Below are positions 9,832 through 18,685 of a stretch of DNA of 64,000 bases, piece by piece. Source of the DNA: Aphanomyces cochlioides (taxonomy: Eukaryota > Oomycota > Saprolegniomycetes > Saprolegniales > Verrucalvaceae); assembly GCA_019828595.1 (NCBI GenBank), contig JAHQRK010000034.1:186001-250000 (forward strand), in the 5' to 3' direction. The notes beneath the pieces were generated by a model. That model was not told the origin of the DNA. It worked only from the letters and a program-made list of their open reading frames with translations, and made no database searches. The translations under genes and the position numbers were made by a program. Every line of letters starts with the position of its first letter. Position 1 is the stretch's first letter.

Positions 9832-12800
9832 CACGAAGGCTCTTTGTTCTTTGAAGAGCCTATTTACCCTGAAGTATCCACGTCGCCAGCCACTGGAGGT
9901 CTGGCTACGTTGATACATCCTCACTCTCCTTTGAAGAACGCCACTCAAGTCCCTCATGACAACCCAGTGCTTCGTGGTCGTTATCTACAAGTGCGATGTA
10001 CTCTGGGTCCACTGACAGTCGTTCTCCACAATATCTATGCGCCGGCAGCCTTCCAACAACGAGCAAGTTACTTCGAAGAATTGCCACGCGACTTTCCTCC
10101 ACATGCGCTCCACATTGTTGGAGGAGATTTCAACTGCACTCTCAACAAAGATTTGGATTCGTTGAGACCCAGTACCTCCACCATGGCCGGCACCCTTCAA
10201 CTGGAACAATGGATGCACAGTTTGTCTCTGGTGGATCTGTTTCGCCGTCAAAACCCCGTGGCACGAGCCTTCACAAGTCCCACACTCACCAACCGACTTG
10301 ACTACATCTTTTGTTCGTCCACCTTGGCGGGTCTTCGTCATTGGAAGGCGACGCACATGCCACACGTTCCACAGGCTGACCACGTGGCTTGTCGTATCAT
10401 CTCAAAGCGTCAAACATTGCGCCATGGCTCTGGATCATGGAAAGCTCCAACTTGGCTACTTCGTCTACCACGAGCGGCCGAGATTGTTCATGGATGTCTG
10501 GATCGATTTTTGGACAAGTCTCCAACATTCCACAATATCTCCAAGGCCTACGACATGCTGGTCAATGATATCCGCTCCCAACTCAAAGAATTCCATTCTC
10601 AACGATTGGAGAAACAACGTCTGCCGTTGAAGAAGTTAGCTGTCGAGATCGCTTCGCTTTTGCAAGTCCCCAACATGCGTCAAGATTCAGTGCTGGTGGA
10701 TCGAGTGCGAGACCTTCAAAAGCAAATTCACGAGCTGCAAGATCGAGACAAGCAGTTTCGTCAAGACCAGGCGTTCCAACTTCACTTGTACAAAGCAGAG
10801 CGCTCGTCCAAGTTCCACTTCATGTCCCCTGTCCCTACCCCCTTGAAGAAGACAGTCTTCAAAGAGTTGGTGGATGTCAATGGAAATGTTGTCTCCAATC
10901 AACAAGGCATGTCTGACGTCCTGGTCGACTACTACAAGGACTTGTTTGCAGCTCCCGAGGTGCAGCGATCTGGAGACGAAGTGTCGTCATTTCTGACCCC
11001 ATTGACTCGACACAAGCAACTGCCAGAGCAAGCCCAGAAAGAGCTGTCGGCTCCCTTGCGCGCCAACGAGTTCTATCATGCTATTCGACACAGCAGTTCG
11101 AACTCAGCGCCAGGTCCCAACGCTCTGCCATTCGAAGTCCTCAAACTTGCACCTCACAAGTGGTCGTTGGTATTGGAGCTGCTATTCACACACCAGCTCC
11201 ATTCTCACCCTCGCTTGACTCCCATGCAACTTGTCAGTACGCTGGTGTTGCTGCACAAGAAAGGCCCCAAGTCACAGGCCAAGAACTATCGGCCCATTAG
11301 CCTACTCAACACGGATGTGAAAATCCTGACGAGTATTCTGGCTTATCGACTCCAGCGCCACATTCGACACATCATCCACCCGGACCAGCAAGGCTTTATC
11401 CGTCGAAGCAATATCCAAACCAATATTGCACGACTGGATGACATGCTGCACCACATCAAACTACACAGTCCGTCCTCGATGGTGGCACTGCTTGACTTTG
11501 AGAAAGCTTTTGATCGCGTGGACCACGCGTACTTGCTCCGCGTCCTCCGTCACTATGGCTTTCCCGAAACCTTTGTTGACATGGTTCGCGTACTGTACTC
11601 GGGCCGCAAGTCTCGCATCTTGGTGAACGGCTTCTTGTCCAAGCCAGTTCACATCTCACGCGGTGTGTTGCAAGGTGATCCACTGTCGCCACTTCTGTTT
11701 GTGATCGCTTTGGAACCGATGTGCCAACTCCTACGGCAACACTCCAACTATGGCATCAAGTGTGGGGATCGCTACCACACTGGGAGTTACTTTGCCGACG
11801 ACTCGCAACTCTATGCGGCAAATGAGACGTGCCTCCACCAGCAGCTTGCATTGGTTCAAACCTTTTGCGACACGTCTGGTTTCCGACTCAACGTAGACAA
11901 GACCCAAATTCTGACCTACAGCCAGTTGAATGGGAACCTTGCCTCACTACAAGTTACTTCCGACAGTCCCGTGAAGGCTCTTGGTATCTTGGTTGCGCCC
12001 AATCTTTCTCCATTGGCACGTTTCAATTACGTGTTTGAGAAGTTTGTGGCTCGCTTGTCTTTGTGGCTCTACAAGGCTCGAACCATGGCCGGAAAAGTCA
12101 CTATCCTGCACAGCATATGTCTGCCTGTGTTATGGTACCAACTGGCTTTTGTTCCTGCCGACAAAGACCTGGCCAAAAAGATCGACAAGGCCATGCTTCA
12201 ATTTATGCATGGTGAAGAAATCAACCCATCCTCCTCTGTCCATGGCCTCCGTTTGATCAAAAAGGAGATCCTATTCATGCCGAAGAAGTCCGGTGGCTTA
12301 GGCCTGCACCATGCACTTGCTTTATGGCAACAACACAACCGCTCTGTCATGATCAGATGCATTCAAGCCATCACCACCCCACCCCGCAAGTCTGCCATGT
12401 CCGCCTGGATTACGCCGGGCTATACTCTCCTCGAGAAGGCTTTTCATCCATGGGGTTCCCCCCGAGATCTCCTCTTGGCAAATGGCTCTTCTGCATTCAT
12501 CAGACAACTGTACAAGAATCCCAATATCACTCCAATGTGGAAAGCCTTATTGAGTAGCTGGTTTGAATCCCGCTGGACTCCGTACGGCTGTCCAAATCAC
12601 ATCTCATCTTTGGATGTTCCCCTTTGGCACAACTCGTATCTGCCTGGACTCGAAGACCTATACGATCAGTGCTCTACATCGACGCAAGACCAAGCCAATG
12701 TATTGGCTTCGCTTCACATCACGAAGTTGTCGCATTTGTTGACTCCGTGTCAGCGAGTTTGGCCAGCTTCGATCTTGTTCGACAAAATCAACCGTGCCTG

Positions 12801-13674
12801 CCGCCAAGCCAATTTTGTCCCTCCAACGAAACAATGGATCTCAATCTTGGTGACCAAGTTATCACGATTGTTTGAGATTGTTTCTGAAGAGGATGCTCCC
12901 GTGTTCCACTTGCCGACGCCTAGCTCTGAATGGATGGAATGGCACTGGATGATTCACCCTGACTCGAGTCCGATCTTGTTGGCGTTTGCGATTTCGAAAT
13001 CGGCTAAGATCAGAGCTTCTCCAGCTGTCAGCTCGTCCATTCTTCCTACCAAGCATCTCAACCTGCCATCCAACTTTTACGAAGACCCCAAGCGCCTTAC
13101 CCAACTTGCCGCCTTCCTCCAACCCGACCACATTCTCCCTCGATATGGAGAGTTCATTTTCAAGACCCTTCTCCGCGCCAACGCCATGCAATATCTGTTT
13201 CAGTACCAAGACCCCAAGCCGACGTGTGTCTTCTGTCGTGTCAATGAGACGTACGAGCATTTCCTGTTCTCTTGTGGATATGGTCAATCTGTTTGGTATT
13301 CCTTCAAGACAATCCAGCGACTGCTCGAGTGTTCCTTTCCGTCCACGTGTCTGGAAATGTTCTACGAGACGCCCAAGCCGTCCGATGGATACTACATCCG
13401 TGGCTATCTGAAGATCTGGCCGATTGTCCGAGCCTGCGTGTATTATCAAATATGGCTCCAACGTGCCGATCGCACCTTTCGACCCGACCTCACAGCGAAG
13501 AGTCCGATGGAAGTTGCCATTCATGCTGCCTCTTTGATCAAGCTACATCTACAACAGCTCCTGGTTGATCTCCCTCTCAAGAAGGGATACACCAAGGTAT
13601 TCAATGTGCTCAAGCATCTATCTTCGGACCCCTGGTTACGTCAACACATCATTCCTAACAGCGTCGTTTCATGA
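9832..13674 (+). pseudogene. ORF2 lacking residues 1-72
   Basis: Open from codon 73 to the stop at 13672-13674. The RT motifs FEKAFDRVD, RGVLQGDPLSP and YFADD and the CCHC finger are intact; endonuclease residues N25 and E51 are missing. The C-terminus reads IIPNSVVS instead of AIPDSVVS. Because the endonuclease is cut, autonomous movement is not expected. Confidence 0.9.
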
Positions 13675-13820
13675 GAGAGCTGACGGCTCACTCACTTCAT
13701 CTCCTGTTCAATGACCACTTTGCCATATTCTGTTTTCCAAGTTCTATTTATACAGTACGAGGCAAATTAGTAAGTCATTAGGGCCTTTGCTCAAAAATAA
13801 GGTTAATACAACTCATTTAA
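13675..13820 (+). other. Element 3'UTR with stop-codon hairpin (mismatch variant)
   Basis: 146 nt ending CATTTAA. The hairpin at 13672-13694 has one A/A mismatch and a T-G closing pair around loop GAC. The following bases are the 17-bp CCACAAAGACAAGCGAG repeat of a minus-strand ORF2, so this copy inserted into an antisense element. Confidence 0.9.
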
Positions 13821-13888
13821 CCACAAAGACAAGCGAGCCACAAAGACAAGCGAGCCACAAAGACAAGCGAGCCACAAAGACAAGCGAG
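13821..13888. repeat. 17-bp tandem repeat x4 at an insertion junction
   Basis: Four perfect copies of CCACAAAGACAAGCGAG (13821-13837, 13838-13854, 13855-13871, 13872-13888), then the host continues as CCACAAACTTC. Uninterrupted ORF2 copies have this 17-mer once, followed by the partly similar CCACAAAC. The unit begins with CCA immediately after an element 3' end and has a TSD-like length, so it is probably the TSD, expanded by slippage or repeated events. Confidence 0.95.
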
Positions 13889-15523
13889 CCACAAACTTCT
13901 CAAACACGTAATTGAAACGTGCCAATGGAGAAAGATTGGGCGCAACCAAGATACCAAGAGCCTTCACGGGACTGTCGGAAGTAACTTGTAGTGAGGCAAG
14001 GTTCCCATTCAACTGGCTGTAGGTCAGAATTTGGGTCTTGTCTACGTTGAGTCGGAAACCAGACGTGTCGCAAAAGGTTTGAACCAATGCAAGCTGCTGG
14101 TGGAGGCACGTCTCATTTGCCGCATAGAGTTGCGAGTCGTCGGCAAAGTAACTCCCAGTGTGGTAGCGATCCCCACACTTGATGCCATAGTTGGAGTGTT
14201 GCCGTAGGAGTTGGCACATCGGTTCCAAAGCGATCACAAACAGAAGTGGCGACAGTGGATCACCTTGCAACACACCGCGTGAGATGTGAACTGGCTTGGA
14301 CAAGAAGCCGTTCACCAAGATGCGAGACTTGCGGCCCGAGTACAGTACGCGAACCATGTCAACAAAGGTTTCGGGAAAGCCATAGTGACGGAGGACGCGG
14401 AGCAAGTACGCGTGGTCCACGCGATCAAAAGCTTTCTCAAAGTCAAGCAGTGCCACCATCGAGGACGGACTGTGTAGTTTGATGTGGTGCAGCATGTCAT
14501 CCAGTCGTGCAATATTGGTTTGGATATTGCTTCGACGGATAAAGCCTTGCTGGTCCGGGTGGATGATGTGTCGAATGTGGCGCTGGAGTCGATAAGCCAG
14601 AATACTCGTCAGGATTTTCACATCCGTGTTGAGTAGGCTAATGGGCCGATAGTTCTTGGCCTGTGACTTGGGGCCTTTCTTGTGCAGCAACACCAGCGTA
14701 CTGACAAGTTGCATGGGAGTCAAGCGAGGGTGAGAATGGAGCTGGTGTGTGAATAGCAGCTCCAATACCAACGACCACTTGTGAGGTGCAAGTTTGAGGA
14801 CTTCGAATGGCAGAGCGTTGGGACCTGGCGCTGAGTTCGAACTGCTGTGTCGAATAGCATGATAGAACTCGTTGGCGCGCAAGGGAGCCGACAGCTCTTT
14901 CTGGGCTTGCTCTGGCAGTTGCTTGTGTCGAGTCAATGGGGTCAGAAATGACGACACTTCGTCTCCAGATCGCTGCACCTCGGGAGCTGCAAACAAGTCC
15001 TTGTAGTAGTCGACCAGGACGTCAGACATGCCTTGTTGATTGGAGACAACATTTCCATTGACATCCACCAACTCTTTGAAGACTGTCTTCTTCAAGGGGG
15101 TAGGGACAGGGGACATGAAGTGGAACTTGGACGAGCGCTCTGCTTTGTACAAGTGAAGTTGGAACGCCTGGTCTTGACGAAACTGCTTGTCTCGATCTTG
15201 CAGCTCGTGAATTTGCTTTTGAAGGTCTCGCACTCGATCCACCAGCACTGCATCTTGACGCATGTTGGGGACTTGCAAAAGCGAAGCGATCTCGACAGCT
15301 AACTTCTTCAACGGCAGACGTTGTTTCTCCAATCGTTGAGAATGGTATTCTTTGAGTTGGGAGCGGATATCATTGACCAGCATGTCGTAGGCCTTGGAGA
15401 TATTGTGGAATGTTGGAGACTTGTCCAAAAATCGATCCAGACATCCATGAACAATCTCGGCCGCTCGTGGTAGACGAAGTAGCCAAGTTGGAGCTTTCCA
15501 TGATCCAGAGCCATGGCGCAATG
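13889..15523 (-). pseudogene. ORF2 internal fragment, antisense (residues ~268-821)
   Basis: On the minus strand this encodes the ORF2 linker and reverse transcriptase, including D627 and YFADD, from about residue 268 to FVARLSLWL (~821). The 17-bp repeat then scrambles the frame. The N-terminal endonuclease and the C-terminal third are absent. It is bounded by two plus-strand insertions: a 3' end at 13820 and a 5' end at 15528. It therefore looks like the piece of a minus-strand host element left between two insertions. It carries the HQQ/CDTSG group residues and Y for F in LKEYHSQ. Confidence 0.9.
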
Positions 15524-15527
15524 AATG
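15511..15527 (+). repeat. 5' insertion flank, probable TSD CCATGGCGCAATG plus AATG
   Basis: Host ORF2 (antisense) reads to CCATGGCGCAATG. Four extra bases, AATG, repeat the last four bases and precede the element 5' terminus ACTTCCG at 15528. The candidate TSD begins with CCA like the proven ones, but its partner (an element 3' end followed by CCATGGCGCAATGTTTG) is not in the window. Confidence 0.6.
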
Positions 15528-15615
15528 ACTTCCGAATTTGCCTCGTACCCCTCAAGTCAAGAAGTTATCAAGTGCCGCCGCGCTCAAAATGTCCAACGCC
15601 AACAGCTGTTCCGAG

Positions 15616-15640
15616 CTCCGTGAGACCAACACTCACGGAG
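15616..15640 (+). other. 9-bp perfect hairpin near ORF1 start
   Basis: CTCCGTGAG and CTCACGGAG flank a 7-nt loop, about 27 nt inside ORF1. Conserved in every copy of this region (for example from 17244, from 18713 and near 56330-56355). Could be an RNA structure affecting translation or packaging; the function is not shown. Confidence 0.65.
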
Positions 15641-15842
15641 TCACCATCATTCCAGGTATTGTATCACCTCACCCACTTTCGTCGTCCAATCAGGATGGCG
15701 GAAGTGGTGTGAGTAATGTCTCTACACCTAACCCTAGGGCCGAAGTGGAGGTCGAGTTCGACCCCAACAGCGTCTCTGGAGACCAATCTGCGTCTCGCTC
15801 CACCAGCGCTTCACCTGGTGCTCCACTCGCCGGAGTTCCAGG

Positions 15843-15877
15843 GGGGGTCAACCTCAGTGGGTCAGTGGTTGACCCCC
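15843..15877 (+). other. 11-bp perfect hairpin inside ORF1
   Basis: GGGGGTCAACC (15843-15853) and GGTTGACCCCC (15867-15877) flank a 13-nt loop. The pairing is perfect and present in all copies. It lies in a block of G and C runs (~15.7-16.2 kb) unlike the rest of ORF1. Confidence 0.7.
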
Positions 15878-15964
15878 AGACCACTGTCGTTAACTTGTCT
15901 AGCGAAGCCCTCACTCAGGAGGGCGAACCACTGGGGCCTTGTGCCTGTGGTGGCTGCTTCCCTG

Positions 15965-15980
15965 GACTCCAATTGGAGTC
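15965..15980 (+). other. 16-bp perfect palindrome inside ORF1
   Basis: GACTCCAATTGGAGTC, self-complementary over all 16 bases. Conserved in all copies. It could be a dimerisation site in RNA or a protein site in DNA, or chance; no further support. Confidence 0.55.
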
Positions 15981-17141
15981 GATCCCCAGTGAAGGCGGCG
16001 AGAAAACGGGGTCCATGCCAGCCCTAGAGGCTACGAGGGCCCCCCCTGGGCACACCCTGCGGTTCTGTCTACTTCCCCCCAGGGGCCTCTTCGGAGGGGC
16101 GGGGGCGGTATCCCGATTTGGGTTCTCGCCGGAGCAATGGTGTACCCCAGTCACCGTGCTGCGGGGATGGCATGGATTCCCCTTCTACCCCTGTCACTGG
16201 GGGTCTGGCCCCGGCCTTTCTCGTGACCAATGGGACTGAGCCAGCAGCCACCAACCGCGTCGCCCCCTGTGCTGAGCCTCCTAGAACGGGAGAGGAAGAA
16301 GAAAAATCTCAAGAGGACGTGGATATGGTCTCTGGAGACGCCGAGGGGAAGGATTCTACTGAAACCGAGGCCTTAACCGACGAGGGAAATACTCAAATTC
16401 ACTCGGAGGTGGATGGGTCAGGCGACATTAACGGCCAAGCGAAGCCGTGTGATACTCCTGGAGAAGTTATTCAAGAGGAACAATCGACAAACAATGACAA
16501 TGACCAGTCAAATCAAGACATTGTCGACAAATCCGTTGCTCAAGGAAATGGCGCTGTTGATCCTCCTACCGCGGCAGACAAAATACAAGGCGATCAAGAG
16601 CAACAAAACGCTGAAAAGGCCAATCCATGGACGCAAAAGACTCCCGGCAAGGATTCAGCTTCGTCCAAGAAAGATTCCAAGCAAGGCAATGCCCCCAAAG
16701 GCGCGAAACATCGCAACACTGGTGCTCATGCTATTGCCGATGACGATATTGCGCGATGCGAGGCCATGGCGGACGCATTCTACAAAGACTCTGGTGACAT
16801 GGACGCCTTCATTGAAAACATTTTGCTCACCCCCCAGTCCCAAGTGTACGAGCTCACAGTCAAGTTGGGCGAAGCCTACAAGGACTGGTCCGAAAAAGTC
16901 ATCTGCGATCAATTTGTCAAGGAAAATCCTGGTTCGTTATGGGGCTCCAAATTTCCGAACATTTTGATCCACAAGAAGAACCCACAGACCATTGTGATCT
17001 CAAGTTACAACTTGTCTACGTGCGTGGAAATGGGAGGCACAACGTTTCGACTTGGTGGCAAAGACTTCCTGGTTCCCAAATACTCGCGTTATGGCAACAA
17101 CTACTACGTTACGTTCAACAAGGTCAGTCACCCTTCGATGG

Positions 17142-17156
17142 CCAAGGCAATTGTCA
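17142..17156 (+). repeat. TSD, left copy: CCAAGGCAATTGTCA
   Basis: Left copy of a 15-bp target-site duplication in ORF1; the right copy is at 26000-26014, directly after an element 3' terminus. The last A may belong to the element 5' end (ACTTCCG). This pair proves that the CCA after 3' termini was already in the target before insertion. Confidence 0.9.
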
Positions 17157-18625
17157 CTTCCGAATTTGCCTCGTACCCCTCAAGTCAAGAAGTTATCAAG
17201 TGCCGCCGCGCTCAAAATGTCCAACGCCAACAGCTGTTCCGAGCTCCGTGAGACCAACACTCACGGAGTCACCATCATTCCAGGTATTGTATCACCTCAC
17301 CCACTTTCGTCGTCCAATCAGGATGGCGGAAGTGGTGTGAGTAATGTCTCTACACCTAACCCTAGGGCCGAAGTGGAGGTCGAGTTCGACCCCAACAGCG
17401 TCTCTGGAGACCAATCTGCGTCTCGCTCCACCAGCGCTTCACCTGGTGCTCCACTCGCCGGAGTTCCAGGGGGGGTCAACCTCAGTGGGTCAGTGGTTGA
17501 CCCCCAGACCACTGTCGTTAACTTGTCTAGCGAAGCCCTCACTCAGGAGGGCGAACCACTGGGGCCTTGTGCCTGTGGTGGCTGCTTCCCTGGACTCCAA
17601 TTGGAGTCGATCCCCAGTGAAGGCGGCGAGAAAACGGGGTCCATGCCAGCCCTAGAGGCTACGAGGGCCCCCCCTGGGCACACCCTGCGGTTCTGTCTAC
17701 TTCCCCCCAGGGGCCTCTTCGGAGGGGCGGGGGCGGTATCCCGATTTGGGTTCTCGCCGGAGCAATGGTGTACCCCAGTCACCGTGCTGCGGGGATGGCA
17801 TGGATTCCCCTTCTACCCCTGTCACTGGGGGTCTGGCCCCGGCCTTTCTCGTGACCAATGGGACTGAGCCAGCAGCCACCAACCGCGTCGCCCCCTGTGC
17901 TGAGCCTCCTAGAACGGGAGAGGAAGAAGAAAAATCTCAAGAGGACGTGGATATGGTCTCTGGAGACGCCGAGGGGAAGGATTCTACTGAAACCGAGGCC
18001 TTAACCGACGAGGGAAATACTCAAATTCACTCGGAGGTGGATGGGTCAGGCGACATTAACGGCCAAGCGAAGCCGTGTGATACTCCTGGAGAAGTTATTC
18101 AAGAGGAACAATCGACAAACAATGACAATGACCAGTCAAATCAAGACATTGTCGACAAATCCGTTGCTCAAGGAAATGGCGCTGTTGATCCTCCTACCGC
18201 GGCAGACAAAATACAAGGCGATCAAGAGCAACAAAACGCTGAAAAGGCCAATCCATGGACGCAAAAGACTCCCGGCAAGGATTCAGCTTCGTCCAAGAAA
18301 GATTCCAAGCAAGGCAATGCCCCCAAAGGCGCGAAACATCGCAACACTGGTGCTCATGCTATTGCCGATGACGATATTGCGCGATGCGAGGCCATGGCGG
18401 ACGCATTCTACAAAGACTCTGGTGACATGGACGCCTTCATTGAAAACATTTTGCTCACCCCCCAGTCCCAAGTGTACGAGCTCACAGTCAAGTTGGGCGA
18501 AGGCTACAAGGACTGGTCCGAAAAAGTCATCTGCGATCAATTTGTCAAGGAAAATCCTGGTTCGTTATGGGGCTCCAAATTTCCGAACATTTTGATCCAC
18601 AAGAAGAACCCACAGACCATTGTGA
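17157..18625 (+). mobile_element. LINE 5' part, interrupted by a further 5' end at 18626
   Basis: Begins at the element 5' terminus, inserted in ORF1 of the previous copy, and runs through ORF1 to ...CAGACCATTGTGA, where yet another 5' terminus starts. Nearly identical to 15529-16998. The ORF1 remainder expected after the inner copy (a 3' end followed by CCACAGACC or CCATTGTG) is not in the window. The inner and outer copies have probably recombined so that 18626-25999 is inner at its 5' end and outer at its 3' end. Confidence 0.8.
17217..18625 (+). pseudogene. ORF1 N-terminal part, frameshifted and truncated
   Basis: ATG at 17217. It has the same 2-nt deletion (near 17673) as the copy 1.63 kb upstream; the first frame stops at 17867 and the second continues to NPQTIV, cut at 18625. 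It carries EGYKDW where the upstream copy has EAYKDW. The cut frame runs on into the next copy's 5' end, giving a meaningless tail (TSEFASYPSSQ). Confidence 0.85.
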
Positions 18626-18685
18626 CTTCCGAATTTGCCTCGTACCCCTCAAGTCAAGAAGTTATCAAGTGCCGCCGCGCTCAAA

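Larger units (their letters stand above)
9831..13820 (+). mobile_element. 5'-truncated LINE copy, second 3,990-bp tandem unit
   Basis: Same breakpoints as 5841-9830. The two units are near-identical through ORF2 codon ~880. Beyond that this unit has changes shared with copies elsewhere (M for I in SVMIRC, V for G in SSLDVPLW, ending QHIIPNSVVS, and hairpin GAGAGAGCTGACGG as at 31615). The unit is therefore a mosaic, pointing to gene conversion or crossover with another copy near 12.2-12.3 kb. Confidence 0.9.
15528..17156 (+). mobile_element. LINE 5' part with intact 5' terminus, interrupted at 17156
   Basis: Starts at the shared 5' terminus ACTTCCGAATTTG and reads through the 5'UTR and ORF1 to ...GCCAAGGCAATTGTCA, where another copy's 5' end begins. 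The interrupted ORF1 resumes at 26000 with a second copy of CCAAGGCAATTGTCA. So the element that starts at 17156/17157 inserted into this one, and 26000 onward is (or was) the rest of this element. Confidence 0.85.
15589..17156 (+). pseudogene. ORF1 N-terminal half, frameshifted
   Basis: First ATG in the element is at 15589, about 60 nt from the 5' end, in AAAATGTCC context. The N-terminal ~150 residues are low-complexity (Ser/Gly/Pro, GPCACGGC). A 2-nt deletion near 16045 (CCCCCCCTGGGC where the intact copy at 53-56 kb has CCCCCCCTATGGGC) shifts the frame, so the first reading ends at 16239. The second frame continues from before 16118 through the Glu/Asp/Gln-rich region and the start of the central domain (MADAFYKDSGDMDAF), and is cut at 17156 by the next insertion. 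The same deletion is in the copies at 17.2 and 18.7 kb, so they share an ancestor or were duplicated together. Confidence 0.85.

Noticed and set aside
13821..13888. Short regular repeats as a CRISPR array
   Set aside because: Repeats are contiguous with no spacers, and the unit is ORF2 sequence in a eukaryotic retrotransposon.
15726..15740. CCTAACCCTAGG as telomeric repeat
   Set aside because: A single telomere-like hexamer inside ORF1 coding sequence, not an array.
15955..15975. Cys cluster GPCACGGC in ORF1 as a zinc knuckle
   Set aside because: Spacing does not fit CCHC (no His, Cys too close).
16030..16120. Programmed ribosomal frameshift at the C-run of ORF1
   Set aside because: The intact copy at 53343-56381 reads through without a shift, and the other copies differ by different indels, which fits mutation or sequence error better.
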